A stretch of DNA of 64,000 bases from Candidatus Eiseniibacteriota bacterium (GTDB taxonomy: Bacteria; Orphanbacterota; Orphanbacteria; Orphanbacterales; Orphanbacteraceae), in contig JAJRWB010000023.1 of the NCBI GenBank assembly GCA_024276995.1, positions 5,066 through 69,065 on the forward strand. Reading direction: 5' to 3'. The notes below the pieces were generated by a model that worked only from the letters and a program-made list of their open reading frames with translations, was not told the DNA's origin and did not search any database. Of the stretch, positions 17,401 through 27,041 are shown piece by piece (within the stretch, counting starts at the first letter, position 1; the number at the start of each line of letters is the position of its first letter). The translations under genes were made by a program, and so were the position numbers.

Positions 17401-20400
17401 GGTGTGAGCGCTCCGCCTTCCACCGGTTCGATGTCGATCTGCGCCGCCGAAAGGCCGTCCACGATGATCGCCGTGGCCGGCTCCACCGGAAACGCCCCCG
17501 CCACGGCAACGTCGGAATCGAAAGTGAAAGAGGATTCGTCGGCGATGCGGACGAGGATTTCGTCACCGTCGGAAACGCAGCCGGTGGCGATGTCCGCTTT
17601 CAACGAGAGAACGACGCTTCCGGAGGGCGGAAGTTCCACGCCGATCGAGTCGAATCGTGCGGCGCCGTCGCTGAAGGAAGCGCTCGGTGGGGGATCGGTC
17701 GATCCGCTCTGTTCGAGGCGGATCGCGCTGAGCAGGGAATCGGGATCGCCTGAGAGGCTCGTCGAGAGGTTCGCCAAGGTGAGCCCCGAGAGCACGACCG
17801 CGGTCGAGTCGAGGTTGGTCAGCGTGAAGCGGAGGATCTCTTCGTCCTCGGCGCCGGGGAGGAATGAGGAGGCGGAACTCCCGTGGGCATCGCTCAGAAC
17901 GATGCCGGTGGCGCCGCCGATGATACGCACCACGGGCGAAAGCGCCGGCTGGTCGATCGGCCCGTCGTTGGCGGAGGCCATCTGGACGCCCCCCACGGGC
18001 ACGGAGAGCTGGACCACGCCGCCTCCCAGCGGGGTTTCCACCACGTCGACGGTGACGAAGAAGAGGGTGCCGCCCGGAGGCACCGTCCTGTCGATTCCGG
18101 TGCGGGTCCAGCCGCTTCCCGTCCAGAAGAGGGTTCCCATATCCTCATCATCGCCGCCGTCGTCGAACCGGCCGTTCCCCCCGTCCGCCCACAGACGCAC
18201 TTCGGCGATATCGTCCGTCGAGCCGCCGTTTTCCACGGTGAGTGATTTCAGCTGGTCGGCGAGGTAGCCGTTGGACGGGAGGTGCAGCTCCATGGCGAGA
18301 GAGTCGTCGGCGCCCGCGGGGAGTTCGCCCGGAGCCGAGCCGGTCAGCGCGAGCTGCGCCGCCACGAAACCGTCGACGAAGTGGCTCCCCGGTGAATCGG
18401 CCGGGAACGAAGCCTGCACGGTGCTCCCTTGGTCGAAGTCGATATCGGCCGCCGAGCCGACCGTCGCGTCGAGTTCGATGCCGTCGGGCGCGTTGTCGAT
18501 GGAAAGATCGCCGAACAGTTCGAGAATCGTCGTGTCGCCCTGGGCGATCGCCTCGATGAAGGCGTCGAACGTCGCCGTGGAGTCGCTGAAACGCGCCCCG
18601 TCGAGGAGGACGTCTCCGGCGTTCCACTTTCCGTCGCCGTTCCTGTCGGCCACGAGGTAGAGGGAATCCCATACGGCGTCTCTTTCGGCCGCCGTTCCGG
18701 AAGCGCTCGTCGAGTTCTTTACGGTGAGGGAGGAAAGGGTTCGCGTGTTCGTGTACAGGTTGACCAGACTAAGCCGGAGGAGGGGGATCGAGTCGGCGCC
18801 CGGGTGGACGACCGACGGGTCGACGGCGAGCGGCTCGACGAGGATGTACGGCGGGAGAATATGAAGCTTGTTCGCCCCGGTCCGCACCGTGGCGGAGTAG
18901 GCGGCGCCGTTCCCGTCGGTTCCGGAAAGAGCGAGGTCGATATCATACTCTCCAGGTGTGAAGTTTTCGGGGAGTGACGCGGCGCCGAAGAAGAGAGACG
19001 TCACCGAGCTGTCCGGAAGAAGGAGTGCACCGGTGGAAAGGTCGGTGGAGAAGGTCGCCGCCCCGTCGCTCACGGTGAGGTGCGAACCGCCGTCGAGCTG
19101 GATCGCCGTTCCCCCTTCGTTTTTCAGGCCGATCCAGAACCCGGTGCTCTGTCCCGCCACCGCGGCGGAAGGGAAGAGGGAACGGTCGACGTCGACGAGT
19201 CGGGGTGGCGCGGTGACGGTCCAGCCGCCGTCGGCGCCGGAGTTCGAATTGCCGAGCGCCGTGCCGATCCCGGCGAGAATGCCGGTCACCGTTCCGCCCA
19301 CCGTGACGGCGACGCCGGTGGTGGCCGCGGAATCGACGTCCACCGCCAGGAGAAGCGTGTCGGTGTCGCCGTCGGCGAGCGTGTCGGGCGTGTATGCCGC
19401 GCTCACCGCGTATTCGGAGGAGACGTTGCCGGAAGATGTGGTGAAATCGAGGCTCACCACGAGACCGGTCACCGGCGAGCCGCTCGTGTTCGTTACCACC
19501 GCCGAAACGGGAACGCCTGTCTCCCCGGCGGATACGCCGTCGCGCGATTCGATCACGCCGTCGAGGGTGAGCCCGCTGTTGGAGAGCACGGTGACCGACG
19601 CGCTGTCCGACGCCGCGCCGGCGGAGGCGATCGCCCAACCGGTGCCCGGGGAGAGTCCCGTGAACACGCCGTCGCCGTCGATGGCGCCCGCTTCGCCGCC
19701 GGCCGACCACGTGGGCGGATCGGACGTGATGTTTCCGTGACCGTCGCGCACCGTGGCGGAGAAGGCGACCGACTGGCCCGCCACGAGGGTCACGCTCGAA
19801 GGGGTGACGGCGACCGATGCGGGTGCTCCGGGAAGCACCGTGATCGTCCCGCTCGAGCCGCTCACCCCGCCCGACGTGACCGTGATCGTGTCGCTCCCGG
19901 CGGTCGCCGGGCTGAACAGGCCGCTCGCGCCGTCGATCGATCCGATCGATTCGCCGCCGCTCCAGGCGAGAACGCCCGGGTCGGCCAGGGCGATGCCGAG
20001 CCGATCGAAGCCGGTCGCGGTGAACTGGAGGGTCGAGTCGCTGCTCACCTGGGCGGTGTGGGGACTCACCACGAGCGTCGCGAGTACGCCCGGCGTCACG
20101 GTGATCGACGCCGTATCGGACATTCCCCCGCTCTCTCCGATGACCGTGCCCGATCCCGTATCCGCGGGAGCGAACAGCCCGGCGGTGTCGACCGTACCGA
20201 TCCCTCCCGTCACGGACCAGGCCACCGTGTCGGGAACGAACCAGTTGAAGTCTTCGTCGATCCCCAGAGCGTTGAAGTCGACCGTCGAATCGGCGGTGAT
20301 CGACGCCGACGACGGGGTGATGGCGAAATAGACGGGCGCGCCGTGCAACACGGTGACCCGCGCGCTGTCGATCACTCCTCCGGTTAAGGCGCGGACGAAA

Positions 20401-21773
20401 CCGGAACCGGTCGCCCCGGCTTGGAAGAGACCCGTCGCCGTATCGAGCGTTCCGCCGATCCCGGAGAGGGACCACGCGGGCGCGATGACGACCTCGTTGC
20501 CGCCCGAGTCGAACCCCCTGGCCGAGAATTGCAGCGAATCGTCCGCCGTGATCGTGTCGCCCGCGGGCGACACGTCGATACCCGCGAGCACGCCGTGAAC
20601 CAGGAGAGTCAGCGTGTCGCCGTCTCCGGGGATTCCGTTGCCGTCTCCCTCGGGAATCGCCTGGGCGGCGTAGCCGGTGGCGGCGTTGTCGGCGTAGGGC
20701 GCTATCGTGAAGATCGCCGGATCGACCGGCGCGGGCACCGAGAGGGAGAAGTCGATCTCCAACAGGTTCCCGGCGCTGAGGACGGAAGGGAAGGTGACGA
20801 TCACGCTGTCGGTGGTGCTACCGTCGCTATAGGCGAAGGGGACGCCGTCCAGGCGCATGCCGGTCACCGATGGGCCGGAGAATCCCGCCGGGAGGGGAAT
20901 GAAATACCGGTCCACGCCGGTGTCGTTCCCGTTTCCGGTGAATACGAACTGCGTGTAAACCGTGAAGTCCGCCGAGCCGCCTCCGTCGATTCCGGACGGG
21001 CGCATCTCCGCGACCGCGGAAGTGAAGGCGGGAAGGTTGTCCCCCGGCGGGGCGAATGTGAGCGTGACCTCCGGAAGTTCGCCCGTGCCACCCTCCGTCG
21101 AGCCGAGGATGAGATTCACCTTGGCGGCGGCCGTCTTGAGTGTTCCCTCACCCCCGGGATTCCCGCCGCCGCTTAAAGAGACCACGCCGATATCGATATC
21201 GATCGGTGTCAGCTTCTTTTCCGCGGCCGAGCGGAGGAGGATGCCGTGATTCGTTCCCGGGTTGTCGAGCCAGTATTGGACGAGGGAAGTGATATCGAGC
21301 CGCGCCCGGCCGCCGGCGTCGCGGACCACCGTGGAAGCGATCGAAGTCGTGTCGAATTAACCGCCCGCGAGGTTCCACAGCTTCCCCTTTTCCCTCTCGT
21401 TCCAGGTAACCCCACCCGTGTCGCTCGAACCCTCGACCCACTCGGAAGCGAGCCGGTGCGCGAGGAGCACGATCGAGTCGCCGGCCGCGCCTTTGAAATC
21501 TCGAACGTAAAGAGAAAGCTCGGCGGAGAGGAGAACGGTTCCGGGAAGAACCGCCGGTGTATCGAAACCGATCAGGCTGCGCCGGTACTTTCCCTTGATT
21601 CCCACCACGAGGCTGTCGGCGGAACCGTATGGCGTATCGGGGAATTTCTCGGAAATCCAGCTGTCTCGTCCCTGCGTCGAATCGAGGGACCACACGACGG
21701 TTACCGGGTCGGCGGAGCAGAGTCCGGCGGCAAGGAGGAGCCAAACGAAGGAATGGCGAAGACGTTCAGGCAC
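14430..21773 (-). CDS. Giant secreted DNRLRE/Ig-repeat protein with FlgD-like sorting tail, interrupted by an in-frame TAA
   Basis: About 2,446 sense codons. A GTG at 21773 with AAGGGA upstream gives a good signal peptide (PERLRHSFVWLLLAAGLCSADP); an ATG at 21836 is the alternative. The N-terminus is a DNRLRE-type stalk domain (GTVLLSAELSLYVRDF, VTWNEREKGKLWNLAGG, then FDTTSIASTV and LDITSLVQYWLDNP). TAA at 21357-21359 falls in the middle of this domain with the frame unchanged on both sides. Then come about four Ig-like repeats of 85 residues (SVTPSSVTLVAGQSVAFSA type), many beta-sandwich units, and a C-terminal FlgD-like domain (LRNYPNPFSS to the end). It is likely surface-displayed. The downstream part alone (from GTG 21329) lacks a signal peptide. 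Confidence 0.8.
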
Positions 21774-22042
21774 GAAGAGTCCCTTCGAGGGCGGATTCCG
21801 ATCCCGGTGTTCCATCTCTACTGAAATTCGACTCATCCGGACAAATCTTGATATGCGGCGCCGCCGTCGGGTGTGCAGATTGCGACCGGAGTGCGCATAA
21901 ATGAGGCACTCCGCGGAAGTCGGTGCGAGACCGGTTTTTCAATTCGTTGAATGGAAACAGGTTACAGTGTTCCGCCCCGACGCCGACGCCGTGTCCGTTC
22001 TCCCGGTATCCACTGTCTGCAGGAGTCGTGCCGAAGGAGGGA

Positions 22043-23800
22043 TCAGAAGTAACCGAGCGCCTCGAGCCGTTTCTTTTCGGATTCTCCGAGATCGATCGTC
22101 TCGCGGGAAGCTCCCCCCGGATCTTTCCAGATCATCACTTCGCCCGGGCGGGGCGCGGCGTTTCCGGCGGGGCGCTCGAGCGTCGGCCCGTTCACCGCGG
22201 CGGGATCGATGCCGAAGGACGGTTTCGGAGGATGGGCGCCGTTCGGGCCGATCCGGATCCGGTCCGCGTTCTCCTCGCCGTCGACGCGGATCGAGAACGT
22301 GACGGCGCAGCCGGGCGGCTCGCAGGTGAAGGCGATCCCCCCCGCTTCGGCGGAAAGAGCGGTGAAAAAGATCATCGTGTCGGTCGCCCGGACGAGGCGC
22401 ACCGACCGGCCGCCGACGGGAACGACGTCGACGAGCATCCCGTCGGCCTTCACCGTTCCCTCCACGGCGATCGTATCGCCCGGCGTTCCCGCCCAGGAGA
22501 TCATCCAGGCGCCCGGAGGACGTTCTTCCCCGATCTTTTCGGCGAGGGAGTCCGACTCGGCGGGGAAGTCGCCGGCGCGATCGGTTGTTTCGGCCCGATC
22601 CTCCAACGGGCGGTAGAGCGCCGCGCCGCCCCCGCTCCAGATGTATTTCGACCCGCCCCGGAGGGCGGCCCTCCCGTACCGTGCCTCCCGCGTGGTGCCC
22701 GCGAAGAGCACACGGCCGCCGTCCCCCCCGCCCCGGACGGAGTCGTAGAGCGAACGCCCGCGCGCCCCGGGCTCGGCGGCGATGTCCGCCCTCTGGAGAA
22801 GGGAGGGAAGGATGTCGATGACGCTTACCGGTTCGCCGATCCTCACGCCCCGTCCGACACGCGATCGGTCACGCAGAATCATCGGTACATGAAGCACTTC
22901 GTCGTAAAACGTGAATGCGTGACCCATGGAACGGTGATCCTGGAACTCTTCGCCGTGGTCCGCCGTGATGATCACCACCGAACGGTCGGGTGGCGCCACA
23001 TCGTCGAACACCGCGAGCAACGTGTCGATCCACGCGTCGACGTAACGGATCTCACCGTCGTAGAGTCCCTCCAGATATGAAAGTTCTCGCGGGGCGAGAA
23101 GCGAATCGGGGGAAAGATAGCGGCGGATCGTCTCGTACGACCCATCGATACTGGATAGCGTTTCACCTGTGAATCGATATTTCCATCCTTCTGGAGCGCC
23201 GTATTCCCAGTGGGGATCGAAGAAGTGGACCATCAGGAAGAACGGCTTCGCCGGGTCGGCCGACCGGAGGATCTCCACCGCCTTTCCGGCGACTTGCGCC
23301 GCCACCGGTTCCCGTCCGGCGTCGAAACGGTAATCCTTCGTGATGCCGAACTCCTCGAACCGGTCGAAACCGTCGTCGAATCGGTAGAGACTCGATGTGT
23401 AGATATGGCTCACCACGGCGGCGGTGGCGTATCCGTTCCCGCGCAGGATCTCGGCGAGCGTCCGGACGCCGGCGTCGAGGGGGAAGCGGTCGTTCGATGC
23501 GCCGTGTTCCCACGGGTAGAGGGATGTGACGATCGAGCCGAAGGCGGGGAGCGTCCAGGGCGCGGTGGTGTACGCCCGTTCGAAGAGCACTCCCTCGCGG
23601 GCGAGGGAGTCGAGCCGCGGCGTGGTCGGGCGGCTGTAGCCGTAGCACGAGGCGTGGTCGGCCCGAAAGGTGTCGACTACCACGAGAAGGATGTCGGGCC
23701 GCTCATTTCGCCCGCATCCCGAGCCGCACAGCGACGCCGCAAGCAGTGCCGAGGCGGCGAGGCCGCGGGCGATCACCCGTCTGAGGCGTACCGGTTCCAT
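22043..23800 (-). CDS. Sulfatase-family hydrolase, probable lipoprotein
   Basis: The 585-residue exported protein has a basic N-terminus and hydrophobic core ending GSGC, a relaxed lipobox. The catalytic domain then has intact metal-binding motifs: DILLVVVDTFRADHASCYGY, TTAPWTLPAFGSIVTSLYP, FFDPHWEYG, IITADHGEEFQDH and MGHAFTFYDEVLHVP. A C-terminal beta domain (about residues 400-530) follows, and the last residues are KKRLEALGYF, common in this sulfatase group. The nucleophile position is Thr, so it could be a phosphodiesterase or phosphoglycerol transferase-like enzyme rather than a true sulfatase. The ATG at 23800 has no Shine-Dalgarno; a TATATT hexamer sits 6 bp upstream. Confidence 0.85.
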   Translation of the reverse strand: MEPVRLRRVIARGLAASALLAASLCGSGCGRNERPDILLVVVDTFRADHASCYGYSRPTTPRLDSLAREGVLFERAYTTAPWTLPAFGSIVTSLYPWEHGASNDRFPLDAGVRTLAEILRGNGYATAAVVSHIYTSSLYRFDDGFDRFEEFGITKDYRFDAGREPVAAQVAGKAVEILRSADPAKPFFLMVHFFDPHWEYGAPEGWKYRFTGETLSSIDGSYETIRRYLSPDSLLAPRELSYLEGLYDGEIRYVDAWIDTLLAVFDDVAPPDRSVVIITADHGEEFQDHRSMGHAFTFYDEVLHVPMILRDRSRVGRGVRIGEPVSVIDILPSLLQRADIAAEPGARGRSLYDSVRGGGDGGRVLFAGTTREARYGRAALRGGSKYIWSGGGAALYRPLEDRAETTDRAGDFPAESDSLAEKIGEERPPGAWMISWAGTPGDTIAVEGTVKADGMLVDVVPVGGRSVRLVRATDTMIFFTALSAEAGGIAFTCEPPGCAVTFSIRVDGEENADRIRIGPNGAHPPKPSFGIDPAAVNGPTLERPAGNAAPRPGEVMIWKDPGGASRETIDLGESEKKRLEALGYF

Positions 23801-23806
23801 CACCGG

Positions 23807-23852
23807 AATATAGCATGAATCGTCTGGCCGGTGAGGCGAGCGCCTGTATACT
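23807..23852. promoter_or_regulatory. Divergent -10 elements giving probable leaderless transcripts
   Basis: On the minus strand TATATT (23812-23807) ends 6 bp before the sulfatase ATG. On the plus strand TATACT (23847-23852) ends 6 bp before the decarboxylase ATG. A start point 7 bp after each -10 would be the A of each ATG. Neither gene has a Shine-Dalgarno. The -35 regions are weak. Confidence 0.45.
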
Positions 23853-23858
23853 GTTCCC

Positions 23859-25307
23859 ATGGATCACGACGGAAAGAAGAAGCCGGCTCGTCCCGGAGAG
23901 GTGCCGATCGACCGTTTCCGAGAGGCGGGATACCGCGCCGTCGACTGGATCGGCGATTACCTCGAGAAGACGAGGGAGTATGCGGTCCTTCCCGACTGCG
24001 CCGAGGGGGACCTTCTCGCCCGTCTTCCCGAGGAGATGCCCGAGGAGGGAGAGTCTTTCGAGGCGATCGAGAAGGACTTCCGGGAGCGGATCGTTCCGGC
24101 GGTGACCCACTGGAACCACCCGCGCTTCTTCGCCTACTTCTCCATCACCGGTTCCGCCCCGGGTATCCTCGGGGAACTGTACTCGGCGGCGCTTAACACG
24201 AACGGCATGAAATGGGCCTCCTGCCCCGCGTCGGTGGAACTGGAGAAGAGGGTCCTCCAATGGCTCGCGAGGGCCGTCGGGCTTCCCGGCGATTTCAGCG
24301 GGATCGTCGTCGATCTCGCCTCCACCGCGACACTCCTCTCCCTCGCCGTGGCCCGCGAAAGGGCGTGTGGTTTCCGCAGCCGGAAGGAAGGTTTCGACGC
24401 GAAGCGTGAGAAACTTGTGTTATACACTTCAAGAGAATCCCACGTATCGGTGGAGAAGGCGGCCATCGTGCTCGGCCTCGGTCTCGACGCGGTGCATGCC
24501 GTCGATACGGATGACGAGTACCGCCTCGATCCGGCGGCGCTCTCTGCGGCGATCGACGCCGACCGCGCGGCGGGGCGGAAACCGTTCGCCGTCGTCGCCA
24601 CCCTCGGCACCACGGTGACCACCAGTGTCGATCCCGCCGGGGCGATCGCCGATATCGCCCGGCGGGAGCAGCTCTGGTTCCACGTCGACGCGGCGTACGC
24701 GGGGCCGGCGGCGATGCTTCCAGAAAAGCGTCTCCTCTTCGACGGTTGGGAGCGGGCCGATTCGATCGTGTTCAATCCCCACAAATGGCTCTTCGTTCCG
24801 ATCGACGCGAGCGCCCTTTTCTTCCGCGATCCCCGCGCCTGGCGCCACGCCTTCTCCGTGGTGCCCGATTATCTCGCCTCCGACGGAGACGCCGACGATC
24901 CGATGGACTACGGGTTCCAGCTCGGGCGGCGGTTCCGGGCGCTCAAGCTCTGGTTCGTTCTCCGTACGTACGGGAGGCGGGGACTCGTCGCGAACATCCG
25001 GCACCATATCGCCCTGGCGGCCGACCTCGCAGGCAGGATCGACCGTTCGGCGCGATGGGAGAGAGTGGCGCCCGTCCACTTTTCCACCGTCTGTTTCCGC
25101 TTCACCGGGGGAGGGGAGGGCGAATCATCCGATCGGGCGAACCGGGAGATTTTCGACCGGCTCAACCGGAGCGGTATCGCTCACATCTCCCGGGCGGTGG
25201 TGGGGGGGCGATTCGTTCTCCGCCTCACTTTCGGTAACCTGAAGACCACCGGCGCGGACGTCGACGAGGTGTGGCGGGCGCTCGAGGAGATGGCGGGACG
25301 ATCTTGA
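23859..25307 (+). CDS. PLP-dependent group II decarboxylase (aromatic-L-amino-acid decarboxylase type)
   Basis: The 482-residue cytosolic enzyme decarboxylates an aromatic L-amino acid using pyridoxal phosphate. Family blocks are complete: HWNHPRFFAYF, SCPASVELEKRVLQWLA, SRESHVSVEKAA, TLGTTVTTSVDPAGAIADI, the PLP-binding Asp in WFHVDAAYAG, and the Schiff-base Lys in NPHKWLFVPIDASALF. FQLGRRFRALKLWF and the C-terminal domain also match. Tyrosine, DOPA, tryptophan or phenylalanine could each be the substrate; this cannot be decided here. It heads a run with VanZ-like, hisS and aspS genes and is divergent from the sulfatase. Confidence 0.9.
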   Translation: MDHDGKKKPARPGEVPIDRFREAGYRAVDWIGDYLEKTREYAVLPDCAEGDLLARLPEEMPEEGESFEAIEKDFRERIVPAVTHWNHPRFFAYFSITGSAPGILGELYSAALNTNGMKWASCPASVELEKRVLQWLARAVGLPGDFSGIVVDLASTATLLSLAVARERACGFRSRKEGFDAKREKLVLYTSRESHVSVEKAAIVLGLGLDAVHAVDTDDEYRLDPAALSAAIDADRAAGRKPFAVVATLGTTVTTSVDPAGAIADIARREQLWFHVDAAYAGPAAMLPEKRLLFDGWERADSIVFNPHKWLFVPIDASALFFRDPRAWRHAFSVVPDYLASDGDADDPMDYGFQLGRRFRALKLWFVLRTYGRRGLVANIRHHIALAADLAGRIDRSARWERVAPVHFSTVCFRFTGGGEGESSDRANREIFDRLNRSGIAHISRAVVGGRFVLRLTFGNLKTTGADVDEVWRALEEMAGRS

Positions 25308-25363
25308 CCGGGAGTGCGCTCCTTGGTAACGTAACGCGCTTCTACCCGATGTACGCGGAGGGA

Positions 25364-25753
25364 ATGGCGGGGGTGTCCGGCAAGAGACGATACGGGATCC
25401 TGGCGACCGCGCTGGTGTGGACGGCGCTCATGGTGACCGGGTCATCGATCCGGTCGATCCCGCCCGAAGTGGCCCCCCTCTTCGCTTTCGACAAGGTGCT
25501 CCACTTCCTGGCGTACGCCGGTTTTTCCTGGCTCTGGGGAGCGGTGCTCCGCGCGTTCCGTCCGGAGATCCTTCCCCCGCGGCGGTGGTACTTGATCGTG
25601 CTGCTCGGCGCACTTTGGGGGGCGCTCGACGAGACGTACCAGGGCTTTTTCGGCCGCACCCGGGATCCCTTCGACTGGTGCGCCGACGTGATCGGCGTCT
25701 CCTTCGCCCAGGCGGTCCAGGAGATCCGCGCCAGGCTGAAGAAAGGGGGCTGA
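25364..25753 (+). CDS. VanZ-family membrane protein
   Basis: The roughly 129-residue integral membrane protein has about four hydrophobic segments. Its VanZ signature is FDKVLHFLAYAGFSWLWG in the middle and ALDETYQGFFGRTRDPFDWCADVIG near the C-terminus. VanZ relatives affect glycopeptide sensitivity, but most, like this one, have unknown envelope roles. The start is uncertain. ATG 25364 sits only 2 bp after GGAGG, while GTG 25373 is 11 bp away and ATG 25349 lies upstream of it. The stop precedes the hisS GTG by 1 bp. Confidence 0.8.
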   Translation: MAGVSGKRRYGILATALVWTALMVTGSSIRSIPPEVAPLFAFDKVLHFLAYAGFSWLWGAVLRAFRPEILPPRRWYLIVLLGALWGALDETYQGFFGRTRDPFDWCADVIGVSFAQAVQEIRARLKKGG

Positions 25754-25754
25754 T

Positions 25755-27041
25755 GTGGAACGGTTCAGGGAAGTGCGCGGCACGAAAGACCTGCGCCCGG
25801 GCGAGATCGAGCGATGGCACTACCTCGAGAAGATCGTGCGCACCGTGATGGACCGCTACGGCTACCTCGAGATCCGGACACCGATGTTCGAGTCGACGGA
25901 GCTGTTCAGTCGCTCGATCGGCTCGGACACCGATATCGTTCAGAAGGAGATGTACACCTTCCCCGACCGCAAGGGGAGGAGCCTCACCCTTCGGCCGGAG
26001 GGGACGGCGTCGGTGGCGCGGTCGTATCTCCAGCACAATATGGGACGGGGAAAAGCGGTGACGAAGCTCTACTACATGGGGCCGATGTTCCGCTACGAAA
26101 GGCCGCAGAAGGGACGGTTCCGCCAGTTCCACCAGTTCGGTACCGAGGCGATCGGATCGCCCGCGGCCTGGTACGACACGGAGACGATCTCCGTATTCTA
26201 CGAGATTCTCGACGCCGCCGGTCTCGGACCGCTCACGGTGAGGCTCGGTTCGGTGGGTGATCCCGGGTGCAGGCCCGCGTACACTTCCCTCCTGAAGGAA
26301 TATCTCCGTGCGCGGAGCGATGAGCTTTGCGGGAACTGCAAGGAGAGAATGGAGAAGAACCCCCTTCGGGTGCTCGACTGCAAGAACCGGTCGTGCGGCG
26401 GAGCGATCGAAAGCGCGCCTTCCCTCCTCGATCATCTGTGCGAGCCGTGCACGGCCCATCTCGGGGAGGTCCGCTCGACGCTCGAGAAAGGGGGCATTCC
26501 TTTCGAGCTCGACCGGTCGCTCGTCCGCGGGCTCGATTATTACTCGCGCACGGTGTTCGAGATCCACCACGATGAACTGGGGGCCCAAAGTGCTCTGGGA
26601 GGGGGAGGCCGCTACGACGGTCTCCTCGAGGATCTCGGCGGGCCGCCGACGCCGGGGGTCGGCTTCTCCGCCGGCATGGAGAGGATCATCACCGTGGCGG
26701 AGTCTCTCGAAATCGAATGGGACGGGGGGGACGAGCCGATGATCTATGTCGCTCCCGTGGAGGAAACGGCCGCAGGCGATGTTTTTCCCCTCGTCCGCCG
26801 TCTCCGCCGGAGATGGAAAACGGAGGGTGTGCGCGAAGTGCGCAACCTCAAGACGGTGCTCAAGAGGGCGAGCCGCGCGGGTGCGGGAATCGTTCTTCTT
26901 CTCGGAGCAGGCGGTGCTTTGACGGTGAAGAGAATGGACACGGGGGACGAGACCGGCGTGTCGGTCGACCACCTGGAGGAGGAGGTCGAAGACCTCCGGA
27001 AGGCGATCGCCGCACGGCGATCGGAGGAGAGGGATTCGTGA
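25755..27041 (+). CDS. hisS: Histidine-tRNA ligase
   Basis: HisRS (428 residues) charges tRNA-His. The class II motifs are present: motif 1 around YGYLEIRTPMFESTELFSR, motif 2 RYERPQKGRFRQFHQFG, the histidine-specific blocks LVRGLDYYSRTVFEI and ALGGGGRYDGLLEDLGG, and motif 3 GVGFSAGMERI. A cysteine-containing insertion (CGNCKERMEKNPLRVLDCK) is usual in many bacterial HisRS. The C-terminal anticodon-binding domain follows (about 330-420). Start is GTG 25755 with AAAGGGGG upstream; the stop overlaps the aspS ATG by one base. Confidence 0.95.
   Translation: MERFREVRGTKDLRPGEIERWHYLEKIVRTVMDRYGYLEIRTPMFESTELFSRSIGSDTDIVQKEMYTFPDRKGRSLTLRPEGTASVARSYLQHNMGRGKAVTKLYYMGPMFRYERPQKGRFRQFHQFGTEAIGSPAAWYDTETISVFYEILDAAGLGPLTVRLGSVGDPGCRPAYTSLLKEYLRARSDELCGNCKERMEKNPLRVLDCKNRSCGGAIESAPSLLDHLCEPCTAHLGEVRSTLEKGGIPFELDRSLVRGLDYYSRTVFEIHHDELGAQSALGGGGRYDGLLEDLGGPPTPGVGFSAGMERIITVAESLEIEWDGGDEPMIYVAPVEETAAGDVFPLVRRLRRRWKTEGVREVRNLKTVLKRASRAGAGIVLLLGAGGALTVKRMDTGDETGVSVDHLEEEVEDLRKAIAARRSEERDS

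Noticed and set aside
16912-18267. 451-codon plus-strand open frame opposite the same gene
   Set aside because: Ser/Pro/Thr-rich antisense shadow with no start signal or recognisable motif.
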